Assembly: GCF_000155635.1 (NCBI RefSeq)
Contig: NZ_DS990556.1
Location: 248,001-312,000 of the forward strand
DNA from: Cyanobium sp. PCC 7001
GTDB lineage: Bacteria > Cyanobacteriota > Cyanobacteriia > PCC-6307 > Cyanobiaceae
DNA: 64,000 nt
Reading direction: 5' to 3'
A model generated the notes under the pieces. That model ran no database searches. It was not told where the DNA came from and saw only the letters and a list, made by a program, of their open reading frames with translations. Each line of letters starts with the position of its first letter. Within the stretch, counting starts at the first letter, position 1. This document shows, piece by piece, positions 31,336-40,562 of this stretch. The translations under genes and the position numbers were made by a program.

Positions 31336-32924
31336 ACCCCGGGGCTGGGACACCCCCGCAGGACAGGCCCCAGGCGCAGGCACGGGCGCAGGCCCGGGTG
31401 CTCACCCCCGTTCAGGTGAGGCTGCTGCTGGTGAGCGCCGCCCTCTCCTCGGCCGTGGGGCTGGTGCTGCAGCTGCTGCTGGTGACCCAGGCCAGCTACC
31501 TGGCCGGCGATGCGGCCCTGGCCACCGGGGTGGTGGTGGGCACCTTCCTGGCGGCGATGGGGCTGGGGGCGTGGCTCAGCCAGTTCGTGGCGGCGGGGGC
31601 CGGAGCGCAGGCCTCCCTGCTGCGGGCCTTCGTGCTGGTGGAGCTGTGTCTGAGCCCGCTCTGCCTGTTCGGCCCGCTGGCCCTGTTCAGCCTGTTCGCC
31701 GCCGATGGACCGCTGTGGCTGGCCCTGGTGCTGCTCACCCTGGCGGTGGGGGGGCTCGGCGGCATGGAGCTCCCGCTGCTCACCCGCCTGCTGGAGGGCC
31801 AGGAGCAGCTGCGCCGGGCCCTGGCCCAGGTGCTGGCTCTCGACTACCTCGGCGCCCTGCTCGGCTCCCTCGCCTTCCCGCTGCTGCTGCTGCCCTGGCT
31901 CGGCCTGTTGCCCACCGCAGCTCTGCTGGCCCTGGTGCCCCTGCTCTGCAGCGGCGCCCTCTGCTGGGGATTCCCCGGCCTGCGCCGTTGGCGCTGGCCC
32001 GTGGCCGCGGCCCTGCCGCTGGCCGGCGTGGCGGCCCTGCTGGTGGCACCGCTGGGCGACCGGGTGGAGGACGGGCTCTACGACGATCCGGTGATCGGCC
32101 GGCTGCAGACCCGCCACCAGCGCATCGTGCTCACCCGCCGCCGGGACGATCTGCGGCTCTATCTCGATGGCAACCTGCAGTTCTCCAGCCTCGATGAATA
32201 CCGCTATCACGAGGCGCTGGTGCATCCCGCCATGGCGCTGCACGGCCGGCCACGGCGCGTGCTGCTGCTGGGGGCGGGGGATGGCCTGGCGCTGCGGGAG
32301 ATCCTGCGCTGGCCGGACCTGGAGCGGGTGGACCTGGTGGAACTGGATCCGGCGATGCTGCGCCTGGCCCGTCGCCACCCGCTGCTGCGACGGCTCAACG
32401 GCTCCAGCCTCGACGATCCCCGGGTGCATGTGCACCTGGGCGATGCCCTGGCCCTGGTGCCCGGCCTGGCGGGCCGCTACGACGTGATCATCGCCGACTT
32501 CCCCGATCCGGCCACCCCGGCACTGGCCAGGCTCTACAGCCTCGGCTTCTACGGCCGCCTGCTGGGGCGGCTGGCACCCGGCGGGCTGGTGGTGACCCAG
32601 GCCTCCACGCCCTTCTTCACCCCGCGGGTGCTGGCCTCGATCCAGGCTACCTTCGAGGCCCTGGGCCTCGACACCCGCCCCTACAGCGTGACGGTGCCGA
32701 GCTTCGGCCCCTGGGGCTTCGTGCTCGCCCACCGGCCCACGCTGACCCTCGCCGCCGGCGACCTGCCGTTCCAGGCCCGCTGGCTCGACCGGGCCCAGCT
32801 ACGGCACCTGTTCGACCTTCCCCGGGATCTCAGGCCCGGCCCCGGGGAGCGGGTGGAGCCCAACCGGCTGGTGCGGCCCGTGCTGGTGGACTACCAGCGC
32901 CAGAGCCGCTGGCGCTCCAACTGA
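31332..32924 (+). CDS. membrane-embedded spermidine synthase-like aminopropyltransferase
   Basis: A 530-residue two-part protein. The first 230 residues form about seven membrane helices. The second part is a spermidine-synthase fold: LQFSSLDEYRYHEALVHPAM, nucleotide-binding LLLGAGDGLALREIL, the acidic VELDPAML, VHLGDAL and the catalytic region IIADFPDPATPALARLYS. The usual catalytic Asp of SpeE (in DSTDP) is matched by D in ADFPDP. It presumably transfers aminopropyl or a related group from a SAM derivative at the membrane, possibly to a polyamine or peptide. The ATGA overlap with the preceding gene ties it to the DUF350/DUF4178 locus. Confidence 0.87.
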   Translation: MNPGAGTPPQDRPQAQARAQARVLTPVQVRLLLVSAALSSAVGLVLQLLLVTQASYLAGDAALATGVVVGTFLAAMGLGAWLSQFVAAGAGAQASLLRAFVLVELCLSPLCLFGPLALFSLFAADGPLWLALVLLTLAVGGLGGMELPLLTRLLEGQEQLRRALAQVLALDYLGALLGSLAFPLLLLPWLGLLPTAALLALVPLLCSGALCWGFPGLRRWRWPVAAALPLAGVAALLVAPLGDRVEDGLYDDPVIGRLQTRHQRIVLTRRRDDLRLYLDGNLQFSSLDEYRYHEALVHPAMALHGRPRRVLLLGAGDGLALREILRWPDLERVDLVELDPAMLRLARRHPLLRRLNGSSLDDPRVHVHLGDALALVPGLAGRYDVIIADFPDPATPALARLYSLGFYGRLLGRLAPGGLVVTQASTPFFTPRVLASIQATFEALGLDTRPYSVTVPSFGPWGFVLAHRPTLTLAAGDLPFQARWLDRAQLRHLFDLPRDLRPGPGERVEPNRLVRPVLVDYQRQSRWRSN

Positions 32925-32990
32925 GCGCCGCCCCTGGGGTGCTGCCGTCTCCGGGGCGCCGATAGTGTGCGGTGACGATGCCCTGGGGCG

Positions 32991-33575
32991 ATGGCCGTGC
33001 TGGTGCTTCTGGTGCTGGTGGCCGCAGCCGGGCTGCTGCTGGCGCTGCAGCGCTTCCGCCGGCTGCGTGGTCGCCGCCGCCGTGCCGCCGTGCGGGAGCG
33101 CACCCTCTTCGATCTGCAGCTGGGCGACATCGTGCAGGCCGACGGCCGGGACTGGGTGGTGGAAGACCGCCTGCTCTACGAGGAAGAGGGATTCCAGTGG
33201 CTCGAGTACCTCCTGCGCGACGGCGACGAAGGCCGCTGGCTGGTGGTGAACGAGGACGACTGGCTGGAGGTGAGCTGGCTGGAGACGGTGCCGTTCACAC
33301 CCCCTCGGCCCCTGCCCAGGCAGCTGGAGTGGGAGGGGGAGGCGCTGACGCTCCGGGAGCAGGGCCAGGCCACGGTGACCGCCCGGCTGCGCACCCTCAA
33401 CAAGCGCCCCGGCCAGTGCCGCTACGCCGACTACGTGGGCAGCGGGGGCCGGATGCTCTGCGTGGAGCTCTGGGGCAGCGGCGAGGATCAGGAGGCGGAG
33501 GTGACCGCCGGCCACCGGATCGAACCCACCAGCCTCACCCTGCTGCCGGGCGACGGTCGCTCGGTGTATCGCTGA
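32991..33575 (+). CDS. DUF4178 protein with N-terminal membrane anchor
   Basis: A 194-residue protein. The N-terminus is a membrane helix (LVLLVLVAAAGLLLALQ) followed by a very basic stretch (RRLRGRRRRAAVRER). The rest is a DUF4178 domain: LQLGDIVQADGRDWVVEDRL, EEGFQWLEYLL, GRWLVVNEDDW. DUF4178 proteins are small beta-barrel modules of unknown role that co-occur with DUF350, aminopropyltransferase and PspA-type genes. The gene lies 66 bases after the aminopropyltransferase-like gene, and its 3' end overlaps the convergent ligase gene by 41 bases. Confidence 0.85.
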   Translation: MAVLVLLVLVAAAGLLLALQRFRRLRGRRRRAAVRERTLFDLQLGDIVQADGRDWVVEDRLLYEEEGFQWLEYLLRDGDEGRWLVVNEDDWLEVSWLETVPFTPPRPLPRQLEWEGEALTLREQGQATVTARLRTLNKRPGQCRYADYVGSGGRMLCVELWGSGEDQEAEVTAGHRIEPTSLTLLPGDGRSVYR

Positions 33576-35280
33576 GGGGCTCGGCTTCCAGCAGCGCGAG
33601 CGCGTTGGCCAGGGTGTCGGCCTCTGCGGCGGGCTTGTCCTGGCGCCAGCGGCTGATGCGGGGGAAGCGCACGGCGATGCCGCTCCGGTGGCGCCGGGAA
33701 GCCTGCAGTCCCTCGAAGGCCAGCTCGAACACCTGCGCGGGCTCCACGGCCCGCACTGGCCCGAACCGTTCGGTGGTGTGGCTGCGGATCCAGCGGTCGA
33801 GGGCGTTGATCTCCCGGTCGTTGAGGCCGGAATAGGCCTTGGCGAAGGTCACCAGGCGACGCTCGCCATCCTGCTTACCGCCGTCCCGATCCCATAGCCC
33901 GAAGGTGTAGTCGGTGAAGAGGTTGGCGCGGCGGCCGCTGCCCGCCTGGGCATAGAGCAGCACCGCATCGAGCCGGTAGGGCTCCAGCTTGTGCTTCCAC
34001 CAGTGGCCCCGCCTGCGGCCGGCCAGGTAGGGGGAGCCGGCGGCCTTGAGCATCAGCCCTTCGGCGCCCACCGGGCGGGCCCGCTGGCGCAGGGCTTCGA
34101 GCTCCTCCCAGCCGGCGAGCGCGAGGGTGGGGGAGAGGCGCAGGGGCCCGGCCGAGGACGCCCCTGCCGCCGGCGGCAGCTGCCGCTGCAGCGATTCCAG
34201 GGCGGCCCGGCGCAGGCGCAGGGGCTGGGGGCGCAGGTCCCGGCCCTCCTGTTCCAGCAGGTCATAGGCCAGGAACACGGCTGGACATTCCCCGAGCAGC
34301 TTCGGTCCGGGCGCGCGGCGGCCCAGGCGGCGCTGCAGGGCCGCGAAGGGGGCAGGGCGCGGCGCCTCCGCCGGCCACACGATCACTTCCCCGTCGAGCA
34401 CGGTGCCGTCGGGGAGTCTGTCGGCCAGGGCGATCAGCTCCGGGAAGGCGGGATTGATCAGCTCCTCTCCCCGGCTCCAGAGCAGGCTGGCGCCGGCGCG
34501 ACGGATCAGCTGGCCGCGGATGCCGTCCCATTTCCACTCGATCTGCCAGTCGTCCACGCTGCCTGCCAGGGGGGCGGCGCCGGGATCGGCGGGCAGCTCC
34601 AGGGGGGAGGCCAGGAAGAAGGGATAGGGCCGGCTGCTGCGCGCCTCGTCGCCCTGCCCGGCGGCCAGCAGACCTGCCCAGGCCGCCGGGGTGGGGGTGA
34701 AGCCCCCCATCAGCCGGTGGGCCAGCAGCGACTCCTCCAGGCCGCTCATCCCGGCCAGGGCCAGCAGCACCAGGCCCTGGGCCACGCCGATCCGGAAGCC
34801 GCCGCTCAGCAGCTTGTTCATCACCAGCAGCTCCATGCCCGCGAGCCGGCTCCAGAGGGCCCGCACCGCCTCGGCCTGGGCCTCGCCCTCCAGGCCGGCC
34901 ACGCCCGGCAGCACCTCCTCCATCCAGGTGTGGAGCGGAGCGTCTGGCGCTGGGGCGGCGACGGGCGCGGGGGCAGAGGCTGGGGTGCCCGCCTCCGTTC
35001 CCACCTGGCGCCAGAGCAGGGCGATGGTTTCGGCCGTGTCGCCCACCTGGGCGTAGCAGTCGTCGAACAGCCACTCCGGCAGCCCCGCCTGCTCCAGGCA
35101 GATCTGGCGCAGACGGCGCGCCGTGATCAGCCGGCGGCGCTGCTTGCCCAGCAGGCAGTGCAGGGCCCAGGCGGCATCGGCGGCCGGTTCCGCGGCCAGC
35201 CACCGCTGCAGCACGGCCACCTTGGCGGCGGTGCCGCTGGTGTGGTCGAGCTGCTCGATCAGCGCGGCGAAGCGGCGCAT
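33535..35280 (-). CDS. ligase-associated (cisplatin-response type) ATP-dependent DNA ligase
   Basis: A 581-residue ligase. The nucleotidyl-transfer motif I is EWKWDGIRGQLIRR, with the adenylated Lys at about residue 243; motif III is in FLAYDLLEQEGRD; motifs IV and V lie around EGLMLKAAGSPYLAGRRRGHWWKHK. An N-terminal helical DNA-binding domain (1-200) and a C-terminal OB fold are in the expected places. It seals nicks using ATP, unlike the NAD-dependent LigA, and belongs to the repair set with PdeM and the DEXH helicase in this window. The start ATG lies 10 bases after the DUF547 stop. The beta-lactamase-fold exonuclease partner is not in view. Confidence 0.92.
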   Translation of the reverse strand: MRRFAALIEQLDHTSGTAAKVAVLQRWLAAEPAADAAWALHCLLGKQRRRLITARRLRQICLEQAGLPEWLFDDCYAQVGDTAETIALLWRQVGTEAGTPASAPAPVAAPAPDAPLHTWMEEVLPGVAGLEGEAQAEAVRALWSRLAGMELLVMNKLLSGGFRIGVAQGLVLLALAGMSGLEESLLAHRLMGGFTPTPAAWAGLLAAGQGDEARSSRPYPFFLASPLELPADPGAAPLAGSVDDWQIEWKWDGIRGQLIRRAGASLLWSRGEELINPAFPELIALADRLPDGTVLDGEVIVWPAEAPRPAPFAALQRRLGRRAPGPKLLGECPAVFLAYDLLEQEGRDLRPQPLRLRRAALESLQRQLPPAAGASSAGPLRLSPTLALAGWEELEALRQRARPVGAEGLMLKAAGSPYLAGRRRGHWWKHKLEPYRLDAVLLYAQAGSGRRANLFTDYTFGLWDRDGGKQDGERRLVTFAKAYSGLNDREINALDRWIRSHTTERFGPVRAVEPAQVFELAFEGLQASRRHRSGIAVRFPRISRWRQDKPAAEADTLANALALLEAEPLSDTPSDRRPAAG

Positions 35281-35290
35281 GGCTGGGCCC

Positions 35291-36160
35291 CTACTGCTGG
35301 TTCAGCGACCAGTCGTACTGGAGATGGGTGAGGCGGTAGTCGCCGTTGCGCAGGAAGGCCTGGTCCGCCGGGCTCACGTAGCCGCTGATGTAGTTCAGGA
35401 TGGCGCGCTGGCCTTCGTGGTCGCCGAAGCGTTCGCTGGTGGCGTAGCGGCGTTTCCAGTCGTCGCCGAACCACTGGAAGATCTGCGAGATGGCCACGCT
35501 GCCGGGTTCCCCCTGGGCGCCGCGGCCGATCACCAGTCCCTGGGGGCTGCTGAGCCAGAGGCGCGACTGATCATCCAGCTGGGTGTCGAGCGCCGGCCCG
35601 GTGTAGGGCTCGCGGCGCAGGGGCGGGCAGCTGATGGCGGCGCACACCAGGGCGGCATGGATGCGGGGCTCGTCGTAGCGCTTGCGCAGGATGCCGTGCT
35701 CGATGTGGTCGAGGGTCATCCCCTCCCCCGCCACCGTGTGGCGCCGCAGCTTCCACACCCCGGGGATGTCGCGGATGCTGGCGCGGATCGGCTCCTGCTC
35801 GATGATCGAGGCCAGGGTGAGGGCGTTGTAGGCGTTGAGCAGGAAGGCGATCTGCTCGCTGGGATGCCAGCTGGCGAAGCGGTCGGGCTCCACCGCGGTG
35901 ATGGCGGCCACGTAGGCCTCCAGATCCCGGGGCTCCTGCTGCAGACCCCGGTAATCCACCAGACCCTGCCGGTCCACGAAGCGCTCCAGCACCCGGGCAT
36001 AGGCGCTGTGGTCCAGGGGCGGCCGGGGCGCCGGGCGCGTGGGGGTTCCGTTGGCTTGCTGCTGGGGCGTGCTGTTGGCCCGATCCGCCAGGGAGGGGCC
36101 GCCGCGGCAGCCGGCCAGCAGCAGCACGCCGGCCAACAGGAGCAGGGAGCGGAAGGTCAT
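35291..36160 (-). CDS. DUF547 lipoprotein
   Basis: A 289-residue protein with a lipoprotein signal (SLLLLAGVLLLAGC, Cys at residue 18), a Pro/Gln/Thr-rich linker and a DUF547 domain (VDYRGLQQEP, QIAFLLNAYNALTLASI, HAALVCAAISCPPLRREPY). The conserved Cys-His-type cluster in the last motif suggests a transglutaminase-like fold, but no activity is established. It is upstream of and close to the ATP-dependent ligase gene; no functional link is evident. Confidence 0.87.
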   Translation of the reverse strand: MTFRSLLLLAGVLLLAGCRGGPSLADRANSTPQQQANGTPTRPAPRPPLDHSAYARVLERFVDRQGLVDYRGLQQEPRDLEAYVAAITAVEPDRFASWHPSEQIAFLLNAYNALTLASIIEQEPIRASIRDIPGVWKLRRHTVAGEGMTLDHIEHGILRKRYDEPRIHAALVCAAISCPPLRREPYTGPALDTQLDDQSRLWLSSPQGLVIGRGAQGEPGSVAISQIFQWFGDDWKRRYATSERFGDHEGQRAILNYISGYVSPADQAFLRNGDYRLTHLQYDWSLNQQ

Positions 36161-36167
36161 GGGAGGG

Positions 36168-37478
36168 TCATGGTTCAGATGGACGGTGGCGAGCGAACGC
36201 GGGGAGCAGGGGGCGGCGCGAGGCCAGGGCCTCCAGCCCCAGGCCCAGCAGCAGCGGCGCCCAGAACAGCAGCCGCTCCGGCTCGCTGAGGCGCCAGTCC
36301 GGCAGGCGGGCGGGCAGCACCCAGTACACGAAGCCCGACAGGCTCACCAGGCGGGCGCCCCAGGCGCGGGTGGGCACGGCGAAGGGCAGGTACCAGCTCA
36401 CGTACCAGAGGTGCACGATCGGCGACACCATGAGCAGGGCCAGCAGGTAGCGGCGGCTGAAGCGGCCCAGATCCGTGCTGATGACCAGCAGCAGCAGGCT
36501 GAGGAAGGCCAGCAGTGCCAGAAACAGGCTGTTGTGGGCCAGCGTCCAGGGCCAGAGCCGCCCCACCAGAGCCGGCACCAGCTCGGCGCTGCGGCCGAAC
36601 CGCACGAAGCCGGATTCCACCGGAATCAGGGGGCAGACGCCGGAGCTGCAGAAGGGCACCGCCGCCACGGCCAGGGGGAGCAGGCCAAGGGCTGCCAGGG
36701 CGGCGCCGTGGCGCCATTGCCGCCGCCCCAGGGCTTGCCCAACCAGCAGCGCCAGCATCGGCAGGGAGATCCACTTGATCGCCGCGCTGAGCCCCAGCAG
36801 CAGGGCGGCCAGCCGCTGGCGGCCCGGGGTGGGCGCGGGCTCCAGCAGCAGCCAGGCCGCCACCAGGGGCAGCAGGAACCAGCTGTCGAAATGGCCGCCG
36901 CCGGCCAGGCACACCAGCACCAGCGGATTCCAGGCCACCAGCAGGGCGGCCCGATGGCCGAAGCGGCGGGCCAGCAGCCCGCACACCGCCAGATCGGCCG
37001 CCACCACGCTCAGCTTGAGCAGTGCCACGCTGGGCCCGGCCAGAGCCAGCAGCCGGAACAGCAGCTGGCTGAGGGGCGGGTAGATCGCCGTGACATCCGG
37101 ATGGTTGATCTGCCCCCACCAGGGGGGGCGCAGGGCCTCCAGCGCCGGGTGATCCGGTGGCAGCAGGAACGGGTTGAAACCCTCCAGCTGGATCCTCCCC
37201 TCCCAGAGGTAGCGCCAGACGTCGTCGCTGGGCTCCATCGGCAGCAGCAGCAGCCGGGCGGCCAGCGCCACCCCCCAGAAGGCGGCGGCGGGCACCACGG
37301 CCAGCCGCCAGGACAGGGCAAACCCCAGCCCCATCACCACAGCGCCCGGCCAGAACCGCTGCAGCACCAGGGGATCGCGGAACTGCCCGTAGGGACTCAC
37401 CAGCGCGGCGCCGGCCACCAGCAGCACGCCGCTGGCGATCAGCAGTCCCTGCTGGGCTCGGGAGGCGGGCTGGCTCAT
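36168..37478 (-). CDS. polytopic glycosyltransferase (mannosyltransferase-like, GT87/GT-C type)
   Basis: A 436-residue membrane protein with about 10-12 hydrophobic helices. The first loop has the acidic GT-C motif (EPSDDVWRYLWEGRI), followed by NPFLLPPDHPALE and NHPDVTAIYPPLSQ, as seen in polyprenyl-phosphate-sugar dependent mannosyl/glucosyltransferases. The start ATG at 37476-37478 overlaps the stop of the GT2 gene (ATGA). The adjacent GT2 probably makes the lipid-linked sugar donor this enzyme uses. The acceptor is unknown; envelope glycans or glycolipids are likely. Confidence 0.85.
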   Translation of the reverse strand: MSQPASRAQQGLLIASGVLLVAGAALVSPYGQFRDPLVLQRFWPGAVVMGLGFALSWRLAVVPAAAFWGVALAARLLLLPMEPSDDVWRYLWEGRIQLEGFNPFLLPPDHPALEALRPPWWGQINHPDVTAIYPPLSQLLFRLLALAGPSVALLKLSVVAADLAVCGLLARRFGHRAALLVAWNPLVLVCLAGGGHFDSWFLLPLVAAWLLLEPAPTPGRQRLAALLLGLSAAIKWISLPMLALLVGQALGRRQWRHGAALAALGLLPLAVAAVPFCSSGVCPLIPVESGFVRFGRSAELVPALVGRLWPWTLAHNSLFLALLAFLSLLLLVISTDLGRFSRRYLLALLMVSPIVHLWYVSWYLPFAVPTRAWGARLVSLSGFVYWVLPARLPDWRLSEPERLLFWAPLLLGLGLEALASRRPLLPAFARHRPSEP

Positions 37479-38188
37479 GGCAGCAGCCCCAGCCGCCGCC
37501 CGTAGAGCCGGCCCACGGTGGAGAGGATGCCCAGGCCCGCTCCCACGCTGCCCCGGAGCGTGCCCGAGATCTTGGAGCGGCCACCGCGCCGGGGGTGCTG
37601 CTGCACGTCGCACTCCACGATCCGCAGGCCCGCCTCGACCGCCTTCACCTGCATCTCGATCGTCCAGCCGAAGCCCCGATCGGCCATGGCCATCGCCTCG
37701 AGGGCCTCCCGCCGGATCAGCCGCAGCGGGCCCAGATCGGCGTAGGCATGGCCCCAGCCCAGCCGGATCAGACTGGTGGCCAGCCGGTTGCCGAAGCGCT
37801 GCACCGGCGTGAGCCGGGCCCGGCCTTCGGCCGTGGCACAGCGGTTGCCGAGGATGAGATCGGCCCCGTCCATCAGGGGGCGCCAGGCGGCCACGGCGGC
37901 CAGGTCGTCGCTGCCGTCGCCATCGCAGAACAGGATCCAGCGCACCGGATCGGGCAGGAACTGCAGCCCGCTCCAGCAGGCCCGGCCGTAGCCGGCCCGC
38001 GGCTCCCGCACCACCTCCGCCCCCGCTGCCCGGGCCAGGGCCGCGCTGGCGTCGGTGCTGCCGTTGTCCACCACCCGGATCGCCCCCACCCCCAGCCCCC
38101 GCAGCCGCGCCACCACCGCGCCGATGGTGGCGGCCTCATCGCGCACCGGGATGATCGCCATCACCCTGGCCAGGCTGCTCATGGACAT
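37475..38188 (-). CDS. GT2 glycosyltransferase, polyprenyl-phosphate glycosyltransferase type
   Basis: A 237-residue GT-A enzyme. It starts VMAIIPVRDEAATIGAVVARL, the nucleotide-sugar part is RVVDNGSTDAS, the metal motif is FCDGDGSDD (DxD), and the acceptor region includes RFGNRLATSLIRLGWG and YADLGPLRLIRRE, resembling DPM1-type dolichyl-phosphate mannosyltransferases. It likely transfers a sugar to a lipid phosphate for the polytopic transferase encoded immediately downstream. I start at the ATG at 38186-38188; a longer frame from 38227 would overlap the next gene. Confidence 0.87.
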   Translation of the reverse strand: MSMSSLARVMAIIPVRDEAATIGAVVARLRGLGVGAIRVVDNGSTDASAALARAAGAEVVREPRAGYGRACWSGLQFLPDPVRWILFCDGDGSDDLAAVAAWRPLMDGADLILGNRCATAEGRARLTPVQRFGNRLATSLIRLGWGHAYADLGPLRLIRREALEAMAMADRGFGWTIEMQVKAVEAGLRIVECDVQQHPRRGGRSKISGTLRGSVGAGLGILSTVGRLYGRRLGLLP

Positions 38189-38207
38189 GGGGGCCTGCTG
38201 GGGACTT

Positions 38208-39635
38208 CTACCGGTGAGCGCTGCCATCGGATGGCGCTGCCTGCTCCAGGGGCTCCCCCTGCTCCAGCCCCACCGGCACGTCCATGTGCTGGTTGATCCG
38301 GCCGGTGATCAACAGGGAGCCCCGCTGGTTGGTGGCGATCGCCCACAGCCAGCGGGTGAGCAGGGTGAGGCGGTTCTCGGCGGCGGGCATGAACGCCAGG
38401 TGGGCCAGGCCCCAGAGCAGCCAGCCCAGGACGCCACTCACCCGCAGGCCGCGCAGGTCGGCCACGGCACTGAGGGGGCCGATCACCGCCATGCTGCCGA
38501 GATCGGTCCAACGGAACGGCGCCATACGCCGGCCCTGCAGTGTCGCCAGCAGGTCGAGGGCCACCCAGCCCCCCATCTGCACGGCGGGGCCGGCCATGCC
38601 CGGCAGGGGCCGGGTGTCGGGGGTGTGGCTGTAGGCGCACAGGTCGCCCACCACGCGGATCTCCGGGTGATCGGGCACGGAGAAATCGGGCTGCACGATC
38701 ACGCGGCCGCCGCGATCGAGCCCGCAGCCGGTGAGGTCCGCCAGCCGCCTGCCGAGATGGGAGGCCCGCACGCCGGCCGTCCAGCACACGGTGGCGGCCT
38801 CGATCCGCCGCTCCGAGGGGGGGGCGCCCGCCTGCGGCCCCGGCTGGGTGAGGGTCACGGCGTCAGCCTCGATCGCCACCACCCGGCCGCCGAGAACCAC
38901 CTCCACCCCACGGCCGCGCAGGGACCGCTCGGCCGCTTCCGAGAGTGTGGGATGCATGGCCCTCAGCAGCCGCTCGCCGGGGTCCACCAGGATCACGCGG
39001 TTGTGCTCCGGCCGCAGCTGGCGGAAATCCCGCTCCACCGTGTGGGCCAGCAGCTCATGCAGGGAGCCGGCCAGCTCGCAGCCGGAGGGGCCGCCCCCCA
39101 CCACCAGCACCGACTGGAGCCGCCGCCGCCGCTCGGGGTCGGCGCATTGCTCGGCCTCCTCCAGGGCCGTGAGCACACGCCGACGGATCTCGTCGGCGTG
39201 CTCCAGGATCTTCATCGGCGGCGCCAGCGGCCGCCAGCGCTCATGGCCGAAGTAGGAGCTGCCTGAACCCGCGGCCAGGATCAGATGGTCGTAGGCCAGG
39301 CGGCGCCCGTTGAACACCACCGCCCGGCCGGCCGGATCGAGGTCCTCCACCTCCCCGAGCAGCACCTGCACGTTCGCCGCCTTCGCCAGCAGGCGGCGCA
39401 GGGGCGTGGCCACGTCGGCCTCCGGCACCAGCCCCGTGGCCACCTGGTAGAGCAGGGGCTGGAACAGGTTGAAGTTGCGCTTGTCGATCAGGCTCACGCG
39501 CACGGGCTGGTTCATCAGCCGCCGGGCCGCCTGAAGGCCGGCGAAGCCGCCGCCCACGATCACCACCCGGGGCCAGGCAGGGTCCACGCCGGCGGCAGGG
39601 TCCAGTTCCAGGAAGAACCGTTCCCGCGCCATCAC
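38208..39635 (-). CDS. type II NADH dehydrogenase-like FAD oxidoreductase
   Basis: A 475-residue flavoprotein. The FAD motif is VVIVGGGFAGLQAARRL near residue 24, the NAD(P) motif is VLVVGGGPSGCELAGSL near 178, and the ATTVCWTAGVR-like region and VVGDLCAY complete the FAD site. The C-terminal segments (LWGLAHLAFMPAAENRLTLL) resemble the membrane-associating tail of NDH-2. It would oxidise NAD(P)H and reduce quinone without proton pumping; in cyanobacteria such proteins may also act in redox signalling. It is divergent from the methyltransferase-led polyketide cassette. Confidence 0.88.
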   Translation of the reverse strand: MMARERFFLELDPAAGVDPAWPRVVIVGGGFAGLQAARRLMNQPVRVSLIDKRNFNLFQPLLYQVATGLVPEADVATPLRRLLAKAANVQVLLGEVEDLDPAGRAVVFNGRRLAYDHLILAAGSGSSYFGHERWRPLAPPMKILEHADEIRRRVLTALEEAEQCADPERRRRLQSVLVVGGGPSGCELAGSLHELLAHTVERDFRQLRPEHNRVILVDPGERLLRAMHPTLSEAAERSLRGRGVEVVLGGRVVAIEADAVTLTQPGPQAGAPPSERRIEAATVCWTAGVRASHLGRRLADLTGCGLDRGGRVIVQPDFSVPDHPEIRVVGDLCAYSHTPDTRPLPGMAGPAVQMGGWVALDLLATLQGRRMAPFRWTDLGSMAVIGPLSAVADLRGLRVSGVLGWLLWGLAHLAFMPAAENRLTLLTRWLWAIATNQRGSLLITGRINQHMDVPVGLEQGEPLEQAAPSDGSAHR

Positions 39636-39719
39636 CGCCGAGCCGATGGCCGCACCCTAGGCAGGGCCCCCCGCGATGGTCTCTGCTGCCTAGGGTTGGC
39701 GGGCGATGGGGATCAGGCG

Positions 39720-40562
39720 TTGCGGGCTGAATCCGCCGAACTGGTCCGGTCCCTTTCCGTTCCCCTGCCCACGCTCTGGGCCGGGCTGGAGCGCCGCACA
39801 CTTCGGCCCGAGGTGATGGATCAGCCCGGGCTCGATGCCGCCGCCCACCAGGCGGCGCTGCGGGGTCTGGCCAGGATCAATGCCCTCACCCGCACCATCG
39901 GCTGCTTCGCCCCCGCCGTGCGCCGTCTCGCCCGCCGCCTCCCCGGCAGGCCGTTGCGGGTGCTGGATGTGGCCTGCGGTGGTGGCGACACCGTGCGTGA
40001 GCTGGTGAGGCTGGGACGGCGGGAGGGTCTCGTTCTGGAGGTGCACGGCTGTGACCTCAGCCCGGAGGCCGTCGCCCTGGCCAGCCGCACGGCGCGGGCC
40101 GAGGGGCTGGCGGCGGAGTTCTTCCAGGCCGACGCCCTCGGCGCCCCCCTCCCCGGCGGATACCAGCTGATCACCTGCTCCCTGTTCCTGCACCACCTCG
40201 GCACGGCGGAGGCGGAAACGCTGCTGCGGCGGATGGCCGCAGCCACCGAGGCCCAGCTGCTCGTGCACGATCTGGTGCGCAGCCGCCTCGACCTGCTGCT
40301 CACCTGGGCCGGCACGCGGCTCCTGAGCCGATCGCCGGTGGTGCACGTGGACGGTCCCCTGTCGGTGGGTGGGGCATTCCGGATCGAGGAGGTGCGGGCG
40401 CTGGCGGCGGCGGCCGGCCTGGAGGGGGCCGAGCTGCGCCGCTTCTGGCCCGAACGCTTCCTGCTCTCCTGGTGCCGGCCCGACCGAGGTGCAGCCGAAG
40501 GCCTGGCAGCGGCCCTGCAGGGGGCAGCGGGCCATCACGGGGAGGACTCCCTTGCCGGTTGA
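39720..40562 (+). CDS. class I SAM methyltransferase of the type III PKS cassette
   Basis: About 280 residues. The SAM site is RVLDVACGGGDTVREL, with the acidic HGCDLSPEAVALA and LITCSLFLHHLG further along. The segment ERRTLRPEVMDQPGLDAA before the core looks conserved and argues for a start before the ATG at 39816; I use the TTG at 39720, but the true start is uncertain. It overlaps the following FAD oxidoreductase gene by 11 bases. In Streptomyces and Bacillus cassettes the methyltransferase O-methylates the type III polyketide product, which is the likely role here. Confidence 0.83.
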   Translation: MRAESAELVRSLSVPLPTLWAGLERRTLRPEVMDQPGLDAAAHQAALRGLARINALTRTIGCFAPAVRRLARRLPGRPLRVLDVACGGGDTVRELVRLGRREGLVLEVHGCDLSPEAVALASRTARAEGLAAEFFQADALGAPLPGGYQLITCSLFLHHLGTAEAETLLRRMAAATEAQLLVHDLVRSRLDLLLTWAGTRLLSRSPVVHVDGPLSVGGAFRIEEVRALAAAAGLEGAELRRFWPERFLLSWCRPDRGAAEGLAAALQGAAGHHGEDSLAG

